Shown: one piece after another, positions 33,657 to 42,586 of the stretch | Position numbering within the stretch: the first letter of the stretch is position 1 | Layout of the letters: every line of letters starts with the position of its first letter | From: Pseudoalteromonas flavipulchra NCIMB 2033 = ATCC BAA-314 | GTDB taxonomy: Bacteria > Pseudomonadota > Gammaproteobacteria > Enterobacterales > Alteromonadaceae | Reading direction: 5' to 3' | NCBI GenBank assembly: GCA_000814665.1 | Contig: JWIH01000010.1 | Location: 186,001 to 250,000, forward strand | DNA length: 64,000 nt | Notes under the pieces: generated by a model | Told to the model about the DNA's origin: nothing | Seen by the model: only the letters and a program-made list of their open reading frames with translations | Database searches by the model: none | Made by a program: the position numbers and the translations under genes

Positions 33657-34103
33657 ATGAAACTAGGACTAAGACAATACGTAAAAAGACGAAATGGTGT
33701 ACCACTGGGTCATAGTCAGTCACTAGGAAACATGCTACGGCGCGCTTTCGGCGCTCAGTCTTTCGATGGCTTCTGGGTTTATTGGAATCCTATCTGGAGT
33801 TATTACTTGGCGCGCTTCGTATTTCGTCCATGTGCAGCGAAAGTGGGGGAAAAACTTGGTTATTGGTTTACTTTTATCGTGAGCGGCGCATTGCATGACG
33901 TTATTGTTGGATTAGTAGTGGGAGAAGCTATTTTTACATTTACCCCATTCTTTGCTGTACTCGGGGTTGTTGCGCTTGGATTTAAAGTGACGGGATATCG
34001 TTATCCGAATCAGCACTTTCTCATTGCATCTTTGTTTAACGGCTCGATCATTGTATTTAGTTTTTATCTAAGTAGTTTTTTTAGCGAGTTACTTGTATGG
34101 TAG
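33657..34103 (+). CDS. Small membrane protein resembling an MBOAT/wax-synthase acyltransferase core
   Basis: 148 residues, about three or four membrane helices in the C-terminal two thirds. Residues 35-50 (FDGFWVYWNPIWSYYLARFVFRP) and the later FIVSGALHDVIVG recall the FW-x-x-W and conserved-His segments of membrane-bound O-acyltransferases, but full enzymes are 350-500 residues with many helices. It may be a minimal relative, or the likeness may be chance. A weak ribosome site precedes the ATG. The gene is 27 bp upstream of the next membrane protein, so the two are probably co-transcribed. Confidence 0.55.
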   Translation: MKLGLRQYVKRRNGVPLGHSQSLGNMLRRAFGAQSFDGFWVYWNPIWSYYLARFVFRPCAAKVGEKLGYWFTFIVSGALHDVIVGLVVGEAIFTFTPFFAVLGVVALGFKVTGYRYPNQHFLIASLFNGSIIVFSFYLSSFFSELLVW

Positions 34104-34130
34104 AAGAAAAATATTGCGTTGAGATGAAGA

Positions 34131-34799
34131 ATGGAACTAAAAGATAAGCTGATATTGTTATTGAAATCAGGAGGGTTATCGTTACTTATCGCAGGTGGGT
34201 TTTATACTTTGTTGTTTCACATGTCTGCGCAATTTCATCACCAAGTGCAATTTTCTCCCTTTTCGCAAGATACTGGCGTAAACGCGATGCTAATTTATAG
34301 CTTGTTGGTTTTTCTATTCAGTATCATTTTTAGCTATTTCTTTTTGAAAATGCATGCTGTCCGTCATGATTTACATGTCGATGGCTTAGTTCTAAGCATC
34401 AAATATACACACTTAGTGCTTTGGGGAGGTGTTGTCAGCATTGCGATTTATATCTTATTACACATGAATCAACATATTTTAGTGTTAAAACAAGCCAAAG
34501 ACAGCCACACTTCAGCTCAGCGACTCGAAGCGTTGGTTTCTTATCTGCCTGAAAGTGGCGATGTGATAGATCTTGCGGTTGCACAAAACCCCGCGACGGC
34601 ACCAAACACGCTAACTTATTTGAGTCTAAAACGAGACTTTGCTACGCACTTAGCACTTGCGATGAATCCAAGTACTCCCAAAACAGTGCTAGAAGAAATT
34701 ATTAGCTATTATCACGGAGGACAACAAGATGTCGTCCTCAATGCGGTGATGAAAAACCCTAATGTGGCTAGCGGCAAGGTTCAGCTGCAGGTACGTTAA
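34131..34799 (+). CDS. Membrane protein with leucine-rich-variant-like repeats
   Basis: 222 residues. Three membrane helices lie at about 12-30, 50-72 and 88-108. The soluble C-terminal part (125-222) has short helical repeats with the pattern LA-x-NP-x-T-x-x-x-L: LAVAQNPATAPNTL, then LALAMNPSTPKTVL, then LNAVMKNPNVAS. This matches the leucine-rich repeat variant (LRV) style, a protein-contact module. No enzymatic motif. Probably co-transcribed with the preceding membrane protein; function unknown. Confidence 0.65.
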   Translation: MELKDKLILLLKSGGLSLLIAGGFYTLLFHMSAQFHHQVQFSPFSQDTGVNAMLIYSLLVFLFSIIFSYFFLKMHAVRHDLHVDGLVLSIKYTHLVLWGGVVSIAIYILLHMNQHILVLKQAKDSHTSAQRLEALVSYLPESGDVIDLAVAQNPATAPNTLTYLSLKRDFATHLALAMNPSTPKTVLEEIISYYHGGQQDVVLNAVMKNPNVASGKVQLQVR

Positions 34800-34855
34800 T
34801 GGTTTTGTTCTGTGACTGAGCGCATGGGAGACGCAAGAGGAGCCGCGGCCTAATT

Positions 34856-35377
34856 TTATTTGCTATCACGTTCGCTCAATTCAGTACGTAGTTTACTTTG
34901 CATGTCTTTAAGTGCCGTGATTTTGTCTCTTGCCTCTTGTAACTGTTGTTGTGGTAATCCCTCTTTAACCCCACGTGCTAGCAGTGCTTCTATTTGCGCT
35001 ACTTTACCATCGACGGCCGCAATATACTGTTGTTTTAGCTTGGCGTCTTTTTGATCCAAATACGCTTGGTAAGCTTCGGTATCCGACAAATCGCCCTGAA
35101 AATCATCCATTTGCTTTTCAGCTTGGTTTATTGGCGGCAGATATTCAGGCTCCGTGATTGGCTTAACGGCTTTGGGTGAGGTCTCGGCATTTGGTTTGAT
35201 AGGAGCATAAGTATTGATTGGCGTGATTAACGTTTCAGTTCTTTTCTGCTGCTCAGGCTTTGTCTGTGAAGGGGGATTATATGTGGGGTTTTGCCAACCT
35301 ATGTTGGCAAAACGCAGTGTGAATCCAGCTATCACAGCCCCAAGGAATATGACAATCAATGCTTGCCAATACTTCAT
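34856..35377 (-). CDS. Membrane-anchored coiled-coil protein in the phospholipase operon
   Basis: 173 residues from ATG 35377, which overlaps the upstream gene's TGA as ATGA; the longer frame to 35407 is rejected. One N-terminal membrane helix (YWQALIVIFLGAVIAGF), a proline-rich linker (about 35-95), then a helical, charged segment with coiled-coil character (about 100-173, with repeated Gln, Lys and Glu; LKQQYIAAVDGKVAQIEALLARG). No catalytic motif. Topology suggests a periplasmic rod anchored in the inner membrane. As third gene it may assist export or folding of the two upstream products (inference). Confidence 0.65.
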   Translation of the reverse strand: MKYWQALIVIFLGAVIAGFTLRFANIGWQNPTYNPPSQTKPEQQKRTETLITPINTYAPIKPNAETSPKAVKPITEPEYLPPINQAEKQMDDFQGDLSDTEAYQAYLDQKDAKLKQQYIAAVDGKVAQIEALLARGVKEGLPQQQLQEARDKITALKDMQSKLRTELSERDSK

Positions 35378-36552
35378 ATTACCGCTCCGCTGTTTGCCGT
35401 TTTCCAAGCCATATAATCTTGCTCGAATTTGTGCTGAGCAAACTCTTGGGTCAGTGCCCGCAGTGCTTGATAGCGTACTGTTTCACTTTTCACATCGTAA
35501 TAATCATATATCGGTGACTGGCTATACAATACCAGCCATTCGCCACTTGGCGTGCGAATACTAGGCGTTATCTTGCCTTGTTGATTACTAAACGCCAGCT
35601 GTGTTTCCCATTTCGGCGTGCTTTGGCGGGTCAGCGGAGTGAGTTGAGCCTGCCATATTAATATCGGGGTATATTTAGCGACGGCTTGTTGCCATGAGTG
35701 TGCATTTGCATAATCATTAAATTGCTGTGCGGCTTTTTGTTCGGGAAATTTCGCTGCGCTCGCACTGACTTGCTTGATGTATTTAAACCGCTTCTTATGA
35801 CGCTCATAATACTTCGCGATAGCACTTTCTGGAATTTCACTTCTTAGGGTATCAACATACTGGCTCGTTGCACCATGCATCTCTTCCTTAACACCAAGAA
35901 ATGCCAACATGCTCGGCCTCAATAGTTCTGCGGTTACCACTTGTCGTAACTGTTCTATTGTCAGGCCTTGCTTAGCAACATAAGGTTTTGCGGCGGTAAA
36001 TAGCGCCTGTTGATTGAGATGTTGATTGACAATAGCTTGCAGTAACGCGAGTTCTCCCTGGTGAAGTTTAAAGCGGTTTTGCATTGATTGGCTATGTAAT
36101 ACTTGAGCAAGTGTCAGTGGCGCTGATTTTGTTAGTTGCAGCTGTTGCCATTTGAGTAATTGCTCAGCAGGGTATTGCCCATCAGCGGGGTACTGTCCTA
36201 GTAAAGACAGCATCTGATCCTTATCAAATACCAAAGGGTAGTGTTTTTTTTCAAGCTGAGAAAGTGCCGGGAACCAATGTAAGAGTGAGCTTGCGAGAAA
36301 CTTATCGACGTGATATTGGGTGCTGAAACCAACGTTAGATTGGCGCTCCAAAACACTTGGATTAAGTTGCTTCGCTTGGAATAGTAAGAACTGGTTTTCA
36401 AGTAACTGCGCTGTAGTTTGCTTTTTAGATAGTGTTCGGCCTTGCTCAAGGTAGAGTTGGTGAACCAAAGGCGTCAGGGCTTTAGGTATACTTGGTGATG
36501 CAAAGCTTGGTAAGCAAAAACTGCTTACCAAGAAAAGTAAAACAAATCGCAT
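35374..36552 (-). CDS. Periplasmic parvulin-like peptidyl-prolyl isomerase / chaperone
   Basis: 392 residues with a signal peptide (LPSFASP). Mainly helical N-terminal region (25-240), then a segment ESAIAKYYERHKKRFKYIKQVSASAAKFPEQKAAQQF (about 240-280) that looks like the start of a parvulin (SurA/PpiC-like) module, followed by a C-terminal part with IRTPSGEWLVLYSQ resembling the end of such a domain. The core catalytic residues are not clearly conserved, so it may be only a chaperone. Starts as TAATG with the end of the phospholipase-like gene, so translation is coupled; likely a dedicated folding helper for it (inference). Confidence 0.6.
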   Translation of the reverse strand: MRFVLLFLVSSFCLPSFASPSIPKALTPLVHQLYLEQGRTLSKKQTTAQLLENQFLLFQAKQLNPSVLERQSNVGFSTQYHVDKFLASSLLHWFPALSQLEKKHYPLVFDKDQMLSLLGQYPADGQYPAEQLLKWQQLQLTKSAPLTLAQVLHSQSMQNRFKLHQGELALLQAIVNQHLNQQALFTAAKPYVAKQGLTIEQLRQVVTAELLRPSMLAFLGVKEEMHGATSQYVDTLRSEIPESAIAKYYERHKKRFKYIKQVSASAAKFPEQKAAQQFNDYANAHSWQQAVAKYTPILIWQAQLTPLTRQSTPKWETQLAFSNQQGKITPSIRTPSGEWLVLYSQSPIYDYYDVKSETVRYQALRALTQEFAQHKFEQDYMAWKTANSGAVI

Positions 36553-37562
36553 TATCTCACGTCCATCGCGTGATTAAGTAAATGAACCACCATCGCTATC
36601 GCATGTGGGATCACTTGTTTTCCTGTATTTACGCGATCGTAATGATCCTCAGAGTTCAATACGATACCACCTTGTGAGTAGGAGAAAGCGCCACCTTGCG
36701 TTAGTAGTGGGCGGATGTCTGTTGAGTTAGTATCAACTGCACTAAAACTATTCATTGCTTGCTTGACCAAAGTAAAGTCATTTAATGATTCTTGATCATA
36801 ATAGTCTTTCACCCAAGACTCCCAGCCAGCATGATTCAGATCTGATGTTGTCCAAGTATGGTGTGGTTGAAGTAAATCCGTGGTGTGAAATACAAAACCG
36901 AGTACTTGTGGGTTCCCGCTTTGCACATAACTTTGGTACCAATACTGACCTAAGTTGTCAATCGGTTGAAAAGGCATTTCCTCAAAGTCATCATACATGC
37001 TGTACGTTGAGTGACTATCAATACGATAGTGCTTTTCTGTTATCCCATAACTATCGTATTCAGTGTCATCAGCACTAAACCATCCAGTTTCGCCGCCATG
37101 ACCATCGTCTAAATAATCGCCTTTTAGCCAAGTCGCCGCCATCGTATCAACAGAGCCCCACACGGTTAACTTTTGATAGTTATAACCACCGAAGTCATTG
37201 CCGTGAGTATCAGCTCCTTGAGTATGGTTTTGGAAGTGCCAGTAACTGGTGTATTTCACGATGCTTTCAGCAGCACCCCAAAGAGGTGCCTGTACACAGT
37301 CACCCGTAATGGCACCACAAAAAAACGTATCTTCAAAATCATCGACGTCATAAGCCGCTTGGCCTAGTAAGTTGGCAAGCGCAGATACAGACATACCGTT
37401 AGCTTGTGCGTAGGCTTGTAGCTTTGCATATTGTGTTGTTGTCGGGTTTTGCGCCATGTAATTCACAGCGTCGATTACGATACGCTTATGTGTTTCTTGA
37501 CTAAATGCGTGGCTTTGACCTGCTACGGCTACTAGCGCCAAAGGGAGTAAATATTTTTTCAT
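36552..37562 (-). CDS. Secreted phospholipase C / P1-nuclease-fold protein
   Basis: 336 residues with a signal peptide ending at SHA; the mature protein begins FSQETHKRIVIDAV. Zinc-site-like motifs follow in the order of the phospholipase C/P1 nuclease fold: the N-terminal THKRIV, a DVDDFED segment, a His-rich YWHFQNHTQGADTHG stretch (about 105-120) and the hallmark HTTDLLQPHHTW (about 225-236), which matches H-x3-D-x3-P-x-H. It probably cleaves phospholipids or nucleic acid outside the cell using zinc ions. First gene of a three-gene operon with tight overlaps. Substrate not determined. Confidence 0.75.
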   Translation of the reverse strand: MKKYLLPLALVAVAGQSHAFSQETHKRIVIDAVNYMAQNPTTTQYAKLQAYAQANGMSVSALANLLGQAAYDVDDFEDTFFCGAITGDCVQAPLWGAAESIVKYTSYWHFQNHTQGADTHGNDFGGYNYQKLTVWGSVDTMAATWLKGDYLDDGHGGETGWFSADDTEYDSYGITEKHYRIDSHSTYSMYDDFEEMPFQPIDNLGQYWYQSYVQSGNPQVLGFVFHTTDLLQPHHTWTTSDLNHAGWESWVKDYYDQESLNDFTLVKQAMNSFSAVDTNSTDIRPLLTQGGAFSYSQGGIVLNSEDHYDRVNTGKQVIPHAIAMVVHLLNHAMDVR

Positions 37563-37773
37563 GAATTGCCTCTATTGATTTTAATTTATGTGAACGCGAA
37601 TTTTTCTGCTTAAAGCAAAGTGCGCTATTTAAAATAATTTATGTGAAATATTTATTAAAATAAAGTTAAATTATGTATGGGTTAAAAATTAGAGAAGATG
37701 CTTGTTGGTCACAAATGGGTCAGGTATGATCTCGGGGAGAATTTAGGCACACCTGCGCTAAACGAATGGAACT

Positions 37774-38589
37774 ATGAAAAAACTACTTATAATAATCAGT
37801 TTATTGTTACCGTTTTATGGAATTTGCGAAGAACAAAGTGACGAACTTGATGACGAGTTTGCTTGGCAGCTGAGTGTTGGTGCATTTTACGTTGATATGA
37901 CAATGCCAGCTTTGATTGGCACGGACTCGACATTCAAACATGGTACTTTTCTAGTCGATGCAAAAATAGAATATAAAAGTTTTTACTTGAATACCCACTC
38001 AGGAGATTTCTTTGGTGGCTCGGATGTTGGTTACCAAATTATCAACAATGGTGAATGGGGAATTGATGCCATTTATGGCAGTTATATGTTGCCTTTTTCT
38101 GAACGTGGTTACTACGATACCGACGATGTGGTACCTGAGCTAAGAGGCATTCGTAAACGCGATCAAGATAATTCTTTAGGCTTTTCCTATTATCGCCATG
38201 TCGGTGAATTTCTTGCCGTTGCTGAAATAGTCTACGATGTTTTTGGTGACACAAACGGTTGGGTTTTTCACCTCGAAGCGACACGTAACTTTGAATTGAG
38301 GAACTGGGATTTATGGCTTAACTTTGGCGCTAATTATTATTCTAGTAATTTTCATAATTACTTCTATGGTGTTTCAGAGGATGAAGTCAATGACTATTTG
38401 ACTCCCTATAAACCCGGAGCTTCGGCCTCGGCGTTCGTACAAATGCAACTAAATTATCCAATTGCAGAAGATTGGGTGTTTAGCGCAGGCGCATCATGGT
38501 TAGTTGGTTCTCAAGATACGTTAGATAGCCCCTTAGTTCGCTCTCGCCACGCCAGAGTATTCTTTACTGGGGTGAAATATGTATTCTAA
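37774..38589 (+). CDS. MipA/OmpV-family outer membrane protein
   Basis: 271 residues with a signal peptide (IISLLLPFYGICE). A beta-barrel follows with MipA/OmpV landmarks: FAWQLSVGAFY at the start, AKIEYKSFYLN, LGFSYYRHVGEF, and the family motif FYGVSEDEVNDYLTPYKPGA near 205-225, ending in VKYVF with terminal Phe. Some members scaffold murein enzymes; others mediate resistance or osmotic responses (known). It overlaps the next gene, a DUF3019 protein, by 11 bp. In related marine genera this pair often sits with a two-component system (recollection), not present here. Confidence 0.88.
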   Translation: MKKLLIIISLLLPFYGICEEQSDELDDEFAWQLSVGAFYVDMTMPALIGTDSTFKHGTFLVDAKIEYKSFYLNTHSGDFFGGSDVGYQIINNGEWGIDAIYGSYMLPFSERGYYDTDDVVPELRGIRKRDQDNSLGFSYYRHVGEFLAVAEIVYDVFGDTNGWVFHLEATRNFELRNWDLWLNFGANYYSSNFHNYFYGVSEDEVNDYLTPYKPGASASAFVQMQLNYPIAEDWVFSAGASWLVGSQDTLDSPLVRSRHARVFFTGVKYVF

Positions 38590-38977
38590 ATTAATCACAT
38601 GGACAGTGTTGTTTCTAGGGGTCTTGTGGAGCCACCAGCTCCGCGCCGAAGAAACTAACTCAGTGGGAATACTTCATGCTGTACCGAGCAAGTGTGTTGC
38701 CCTGAACCAGGGGAGGACTTGCTATGCTGACGTCAAAGTAACGGTAAATGCACCAACTGAAGGTGACTATTGCATTCGAGAGAGTTTGTCGAAAAAGATC
38801 CTCCAGTGTTGGGCCAAAGCGGATACTTTTAAATATGAGTTAGACTTTAGCTCTGATGAGAGTTTGAGCTATGAGCTTATCTCAAAGCAGTCTCGAGATG
38901 TGCTAGCAGTGACCACTATTGAGGTGAACTGGGTTCACAAAGTAAAAACCAAAAAAAGGCGTTGGCGCCTCTTTTAA
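38579..38977 (+). CDS. DUF3019-family exported protein
   Basis: 132 residues with a signal peptide (LGVLWSHQLRA). The mature part has four cysteines in a beta-sandwich-like pattern (PSKCVALNQGRTCYADV, DYCIRES, LQCWAKA) and ends in a basic tail (VKTKKRRWRLF). The CVALNQGRTCYADVKV block is what I recall for DUF3019, an uncharacterised family found beside MipA/OmpV genes. Its ATG overlaps the end of mipA by 11 bp, so translation is coupled. A possible periplasmic partner of the barrel protein. Confidence 0.75.
   Translation: MYSKLITWTVLFLGVLWSHQLRAEETNSVGILHAVPSKCVALNQGRTCYADVKVTVNAPTEGDYCIRESLSKKILQCWAKADTFKYELDFSSDESLSYELISKQSRDVLAVTTIEVNWVHKVKTKKRRWRLF
38957..38974 (+). terminator. Small hairpin with T-run at the end of the DUF3019 gene
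   Basis: AGGCG (38957-38961) / CGCCT (38966-38970), TTGG loop, then CTTTT. It lies inside the last codons of the gene and is a modest terminator. Confidence 0.45.
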
Positions 38978-38980
38978 TGT

Positions 38981-39006
38981 TTAGGCTACGTCCGAGCGTA
39001 GCCTAA
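38981..39006. terminator. Ten-base-pair hairpin between convergent genes
   Basis: TTAGGCTACG (38981-38990) and CGTAGCCTAA (38997-39006) are perfectly complementary around six bases. It sits between the DUF3019 gene and the convergent cryptochrome gene and overlaps the latter's stop codon; a bidirectional barrier is likely although T-runs are short. Confidence 0.55.
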
Positions 39007-40562
39007 AGTTGCTCAATGTTATCTAAGCACCATTGTGCCCTTGTGAGCACTTCCTGCCGTGTTTTCTCATCTTGTTTTTGCCAATTTCGATAGATCATGC
39101 CAATCCGGTGGTTGTTGGCAAACTTATCCTCATGGCGGTGCATAAAATGCCAATAGAGGCTGTTTAGTGGGCAGGCATCATCACTAGATTTTTGCTTGAC
39201 GTCGTAGTGACAATGCTGACAATAATCACTCATTTTTTGCATGTAGTTACCGCTTGCAGCGTAGGGTTTGGTTGCTACTATGCCGTGATCAGCAAATTGT
39301 GTCATGCCTCTGGTGTTCGGCATTTCTACCCATTCAATGGCGTCGATATATATACCTAAATACCATTCATCTACTTGATCTGGGTGAATTCCGGTCAACA
39401 GGCAAAAATTTCCCGTGACCATTAATCGTTGAATATGGTGAGCGTAGGCGTAATCCAGGCTTTGGTTGATGGCTTCACTGAGGCAGCGCATCTTCGTTTT
39501 TCCATGCCAAAAATAGCTTGGTAGATTGCGCTGGGCAAGCAAGTAATTTTTATGGCGGTAGTCTGGCATATTGAGCCAGTAAACAGCTCGGATATACTCT
39601 CGCCAGCCTAATATTTGCCTTACAAACCCCTCAATCTGTGCAATATCAATTTGTGAGTTGTCTTGGTATGCTGCGATAGCACTGTCGATAACGTGTTTGG
39701 GGTGAAGCATTTTTGCGTTGAGGGCAAAAGAGAGTCGTGAGTGATACAGTGTCCATTTATCGTCACTTTTACAGGTCATTGCATCTTGAAATTGACCGAA
39801 CGAAGGCAATAGGTGTTCACAGAAAAAGGCCAAAAGATCTTGAGCTTGCGCACGGGTAGTCGGCCATAGCAATGATTCTTCGCTGTTGCCAATGGTCTTT
39901 ACTTTATGCCGCTTAATCCGCTTTAAAATGTCACTAACATCGTTGGCAAAACAAAGCGATTGTGGGATAGCGTCGATGTCTTTTTGCTTGAGCTTGTTAC
40001 GGTTTTGACTATCGAAATTCCATTGCTTTCCAAGCGGCTCACTGTCATCCATTAATACATTAAAACGGCGTCTGAGCTTGCGATAGAAAAACTCCATTGT
40101 AGTGTGTTTTCCTGGCGTTAAGTAGTCATCCAGCTCTTCATAAGGGACTAAAAAATGCTCAGTGTCAAAGCAGCGAACCTGTAACTGGTCGAGTGTTAAT
40201 TCCATCATTTGCTTCAGTAAGCGATATTCATCCGGTCTTTGATAGTCAAAACTAGACACCTGATATTTATCACATAAATGCGCAATTAAAGCGGGGAGAT
40301 CCGAATAGTCCTGCGTCTCATCGAGGGTGAGATGTAGCACATGGAATCCAGCTTTATCCAGCGCAACGGCAAAATTCTCCATGGCTTTGAAGAAAGCACA
40401 CACTTTTTGTATGTGATGTTTGGTGTAGTCGGCCTCTTGTTTGAGTTCTGCTATCAGATAAAGATACTCGGCTTTATCGTCAGCAAACCAACTATGTTTG
40501 GCATTGAGTTGGTCGCCAAGAATTAATCTGAGGCCTTTATATTGAGATTTTTGTTGTGCCAT
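39003..40562 (-). CDS. FeS-BCP cryptochrome / (6-4) photolyase-like protein
   Basis: 519 residues of the iron-sulfur bacterial cryptochrome and photolyase group (PhrB-like, formerly CPD-related cryptochrome/photolyase family protein). N-terminal alpha/beta domain starts LRLILGDQLNAKHSWF. Four cysteines at 360, 448, 451 and 464 have exactly the PhrB spacing (88, 3 and 13), so a [4Fe-4S] cluster is expected. C-terminal FAD-binding motifs include HHIQRLMVTGNF, VEMPNTRGMTQFADHG and KPYAASGNYMQKMSDYC. PhrB repairs (6-4) photoproducts with light (known); repair activity here is inferred. Shares a TAATG junction with the CRY-DASH gene upstream, so both are in one operon. Confidence 0.9.
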   Translation of the reverse strand: MAQQKSQYKGLRLILGDQLNAKHSWFADDKAEYLYLIAELKQEADYTKHHIQKVCAFFKAMENFAVALDKAGFHVLHLTLDETQDYSDLPALIAHLCDKYQVSSFDYQRPDEYRLLKQMMELTLDQLQVRCFDTEHFLVPYEELDDYLTPGKHTTMEFFYRKLRRRFNVLMDDSEPLGKQWNFDSQNRNKLKQKDIDAIPQSLCFANDVSDILKRIKRHKVKTIGNSEESLLWPTTRAQAQDLLAFFCEHLLPSFGQFQDAMTCKSDDKWTLYHSRLSFALNAKMLHPKHVIDSAIAAYQDNSQIDIAQIEGFVRQILGWREYIRAVYWLNMPDYRHKNYLLAQRNLPSYFWHGKTKMRCLSEAINQSLDYAYAHHIQRLMVTGNFCLLTGIHPDQVDEWYLGIYIDAIEWVEMPNTRGMTQFADHGIVATKPYAASGNYMQKMSDYCQHCHYDVKQKSSDDACPLNSLYWHFMHRHEDKFANNHRIGMIYRNWQKQDEKTRQEVLTRAQWCLDNIEQL

Positions 40563-41866
40563 TAGTTATCCTCCAAAGGCCAACCAACATGATCTTGGCT
40601 GTCGAGTTGTGGAGTGGCTTCTCCTTGCCATAATTTTATATATTCACCATCTGGGTCGAATAGTGCTTGTTGCTTTGTGATATTGAAATGGCGACCGCCA
40701 CGAGGATCTGCCCCAACACCAGCGATATACTGCCAATTTCCCCAATTTGCCGCGACGTCGTAATCGATAAGATGTTGCTCGAAAAAAGCGGCACCACAAC
40801 GCCAATCTAGCTGTAACTCATTAACACAGTAGCTCGCAGCTATTTGCCTCGCTCTGTTGGAAATCCAGCCGGTTTTAGTCAATTCATGCATAATGGCATT
40901 GACCAGTGCGCTGGGCGTGCGGCCTTGGCACCACTTTAAAAAGCGCTCTGGATAGAAACTGGTTTTTGGTGTTTTGGTTTTGACGCCTGAAAAGCAAAAT
41001 AGCCTGTGTTGATGTTTGAGGGCATACCAATGAAAGTACTCACGCCACAACAGTTCAAACCAAATCCAATAGGTTGATTCATTTGCGCCTCTTTGCTGCT
41101 CAAATTGAGTCAGTGCTTGCTTGATCTGTCTAGGACTGATAGCGCCATAGGCAAGTATTGGACTAAACCGAGTGGAAAAATGCTCACCGAACAAGGCGTT
41201 TCGGGTTTCTTTGTATGTGAGAGCCGCGTCCGTTTGGAAGTATTGTTGTAGCTGCTGCTGAGCTTGCGCTTCACCGGCGGCTACTTTGATACTGTATGAA
41301 GAGTTTGCTTTAAATTCAGCTAACTCTGGTATCCGATTCGGTTTTGGTGGAAGCTGCGCGGTTGCAATAGGTGAATTAGGTTCAACTTCCTCTACAGCTT
41401 TGCGAAATGGTGTAAAGCTCGGTGGTAGTTCACTGGCGCTGATTGGTAGTGAGTTTGGCTCAAAAAGGGTGTTTGAATAAGCACTAATGTATTGAATGTG
41501 TGGGAAATTATCTTGTAATTTTAACCAAAGCTTTTGTTCATCGAATCCTGGATGAACAGTGCGACCGATATGAGTTACCTGCTGTGTATGAATAATCTCA
41601 GTCAGTGCTTTGAGCTGAGCTGTGTCACGCAACAGATACAGCTTCTGTTGTTGTGAAACTAGTGATTGATGTAAGGCATTGAGCGTCTGATTGCGATAAC
41701 ATTCGACAGCAAAAGAAGGTGAGCACTGCGCTTTTCGAGCCGTCCATAGGTTTACAGTGGGTAGATAAATGCAGATGAGTGTGTCGACTTGAGACGCCAG
41801 CGTTGTAAGTGCGGGATTATCACTAAGGCGGCAGTCGTTTTCAAATAAATAGAGTCCTACTTTCAC
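40562..41866 (-). CDS. Cryptochrome DASH-like photolyase family protein
   Basis: 434 residues. N-terminal photolyase domain starts GLYLFENDCRLSDNPAL; the helical FAD domain carries STYWIWFELLWREYFHW (about 265), WCQGRTPSALVNAIMHEL with TGWISNRARQIAAS (about 320-345), DWRCGAAFFEQHLIDYDVAANWGNWQYIAGVG and the CRY-DASH hallmark DPRGGRHFN (about 390-400). CRY-DASH proteins bind FAD and a folate and repair CPDs mainly in single-stranded DNA, and some signal blue light (known). First gene of a two-gene operon with the FeS-BCP protein. Confidence 0.9.
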   Translation of the reverse strand: MKVGLYLFENDCRLSDNPALTTLASQVDTLICIYLPTVNLWTARKAQCSPSFAVECYRNQTLNALHQSLVSQQQKLYLLRDTAQLKALTEIIHTQQVTHIGRTVHPGFDEQKLWLKLQDNFPHIQYISAYSNTLFEPNSLPISASELPPSFTPFRKAVEEVEPNSPIATAQLPPKPNRIPELAEFKANSSYSIKVAAGEAQAQQQLQQYFQTDAALTYKETRNALFGEHFSTRFSPILAYGAISPRQIKQALTQFEQQRGANESTYWIWFELLWREYFHWYALKHQHRLFCFSGVKTKTPKTSFYPERFLKWCQGRTPSALVNAIMHELTKTGWISNRARQIAASYCVNELQLDWRCGAAFFEQHLIDYDVAANWGNWQYIAGVGADPRGGRHFNITKQQALFDPDGEYIKLWQGEATPQLDSQDHVGWPLEDN

Positions 41867-41925
41867 GTTTATTCTTAACAGTCATGAACGAATAAGACTC
41901 TATACGTAACAATCAGCTAAACTGC

Positions 41926-42438
41926 TCAGTTAGTTTGGCAAGATTCTATAAGTGTACGCAAGTGAGCACCAACGTCTTGTGTTTTGGTTTGGCCTCGCTC
42001 AAGTAAGTTGCTCGCTTGCTGTTTTAGCTCCGCCAAATCATACTGCTCGAGCAAAGTTCTTAAATATCTAACTGTATCAGCACCTTGCTGAAGCAAATCA
42101 GGAAATTGTTCGATGGAAATTTCCTGTTGGCTTAGGCGAGAAATAGAGTTGAGTAGGTCGCTTAAATTTGCACTGTCTTGCAATGCGCCTTCAACCGCAA
42201 TAAGCGCGCCCATCGGATCGGCATCTAGATTATTTGCAACGCAAGCCGCAACACTGCCAACTTCTGCTGATGCTTGTACTGACTCAATTCCTTTATCACG
42301 GATCTGCTCAACCACTTGTTGTAGCTCTTGATGTTCAGATAAATATTGTGCCTCGATTTGGGCTTTAGAGTCTTCCAGCATATCGCATGCGGTAAGTGAA
42401 ACGACCATAGTAGACGCAAAGGCAATCGCTCTTAGCAT
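41926..42438 (-). CDS. Hypothetical helical lipoprotein
   Basis: 170 residues. Lipoprotein signal with lipobox LTAC, Cys18, followed by Asp, the +2 residue that usually keeps lipoproteins in the inner membrane (Lol rule). The mature part is almost wholly helical, acidic and rich in Gln, Glu and Leu, with coiled-coil character (SKAQIEAQYLSEHQELQQVV) and two further cysteines (residues 65 and 167). No family recognised. Single gene between the photolyase operon and a globin-like gene. Confidence 0.7.
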   Translation of the reverse strand: MLRAIAFASTMVVSLTACDMLEDSKAQIEAQYLSEHQELQQVVEQIRDKGIESVQASAEVGSVAACVANNLDADPMGALIAVEGALQDSANLSDLLNSISRLSQQEISIEQFPDLLQQGADTVRYLRTLLEQYDLAELKQQASNLLERGQTKTQDVGAHLRTLIESCQTN

Positions 42439-42586
42439 TTTATCACTTCCTATATAAAGATTTTGTGAAAGTCTAAATAGCTAAAGGCCAGAAGTCACGC
42501 AGAGTTTGGTTTTGTAAGCTCTGCATGACTTTGATCTTAGAGTAATGTTTAGTGGCTGCCGTTGTCTCTTCGTTTAGCTGCTCAAG

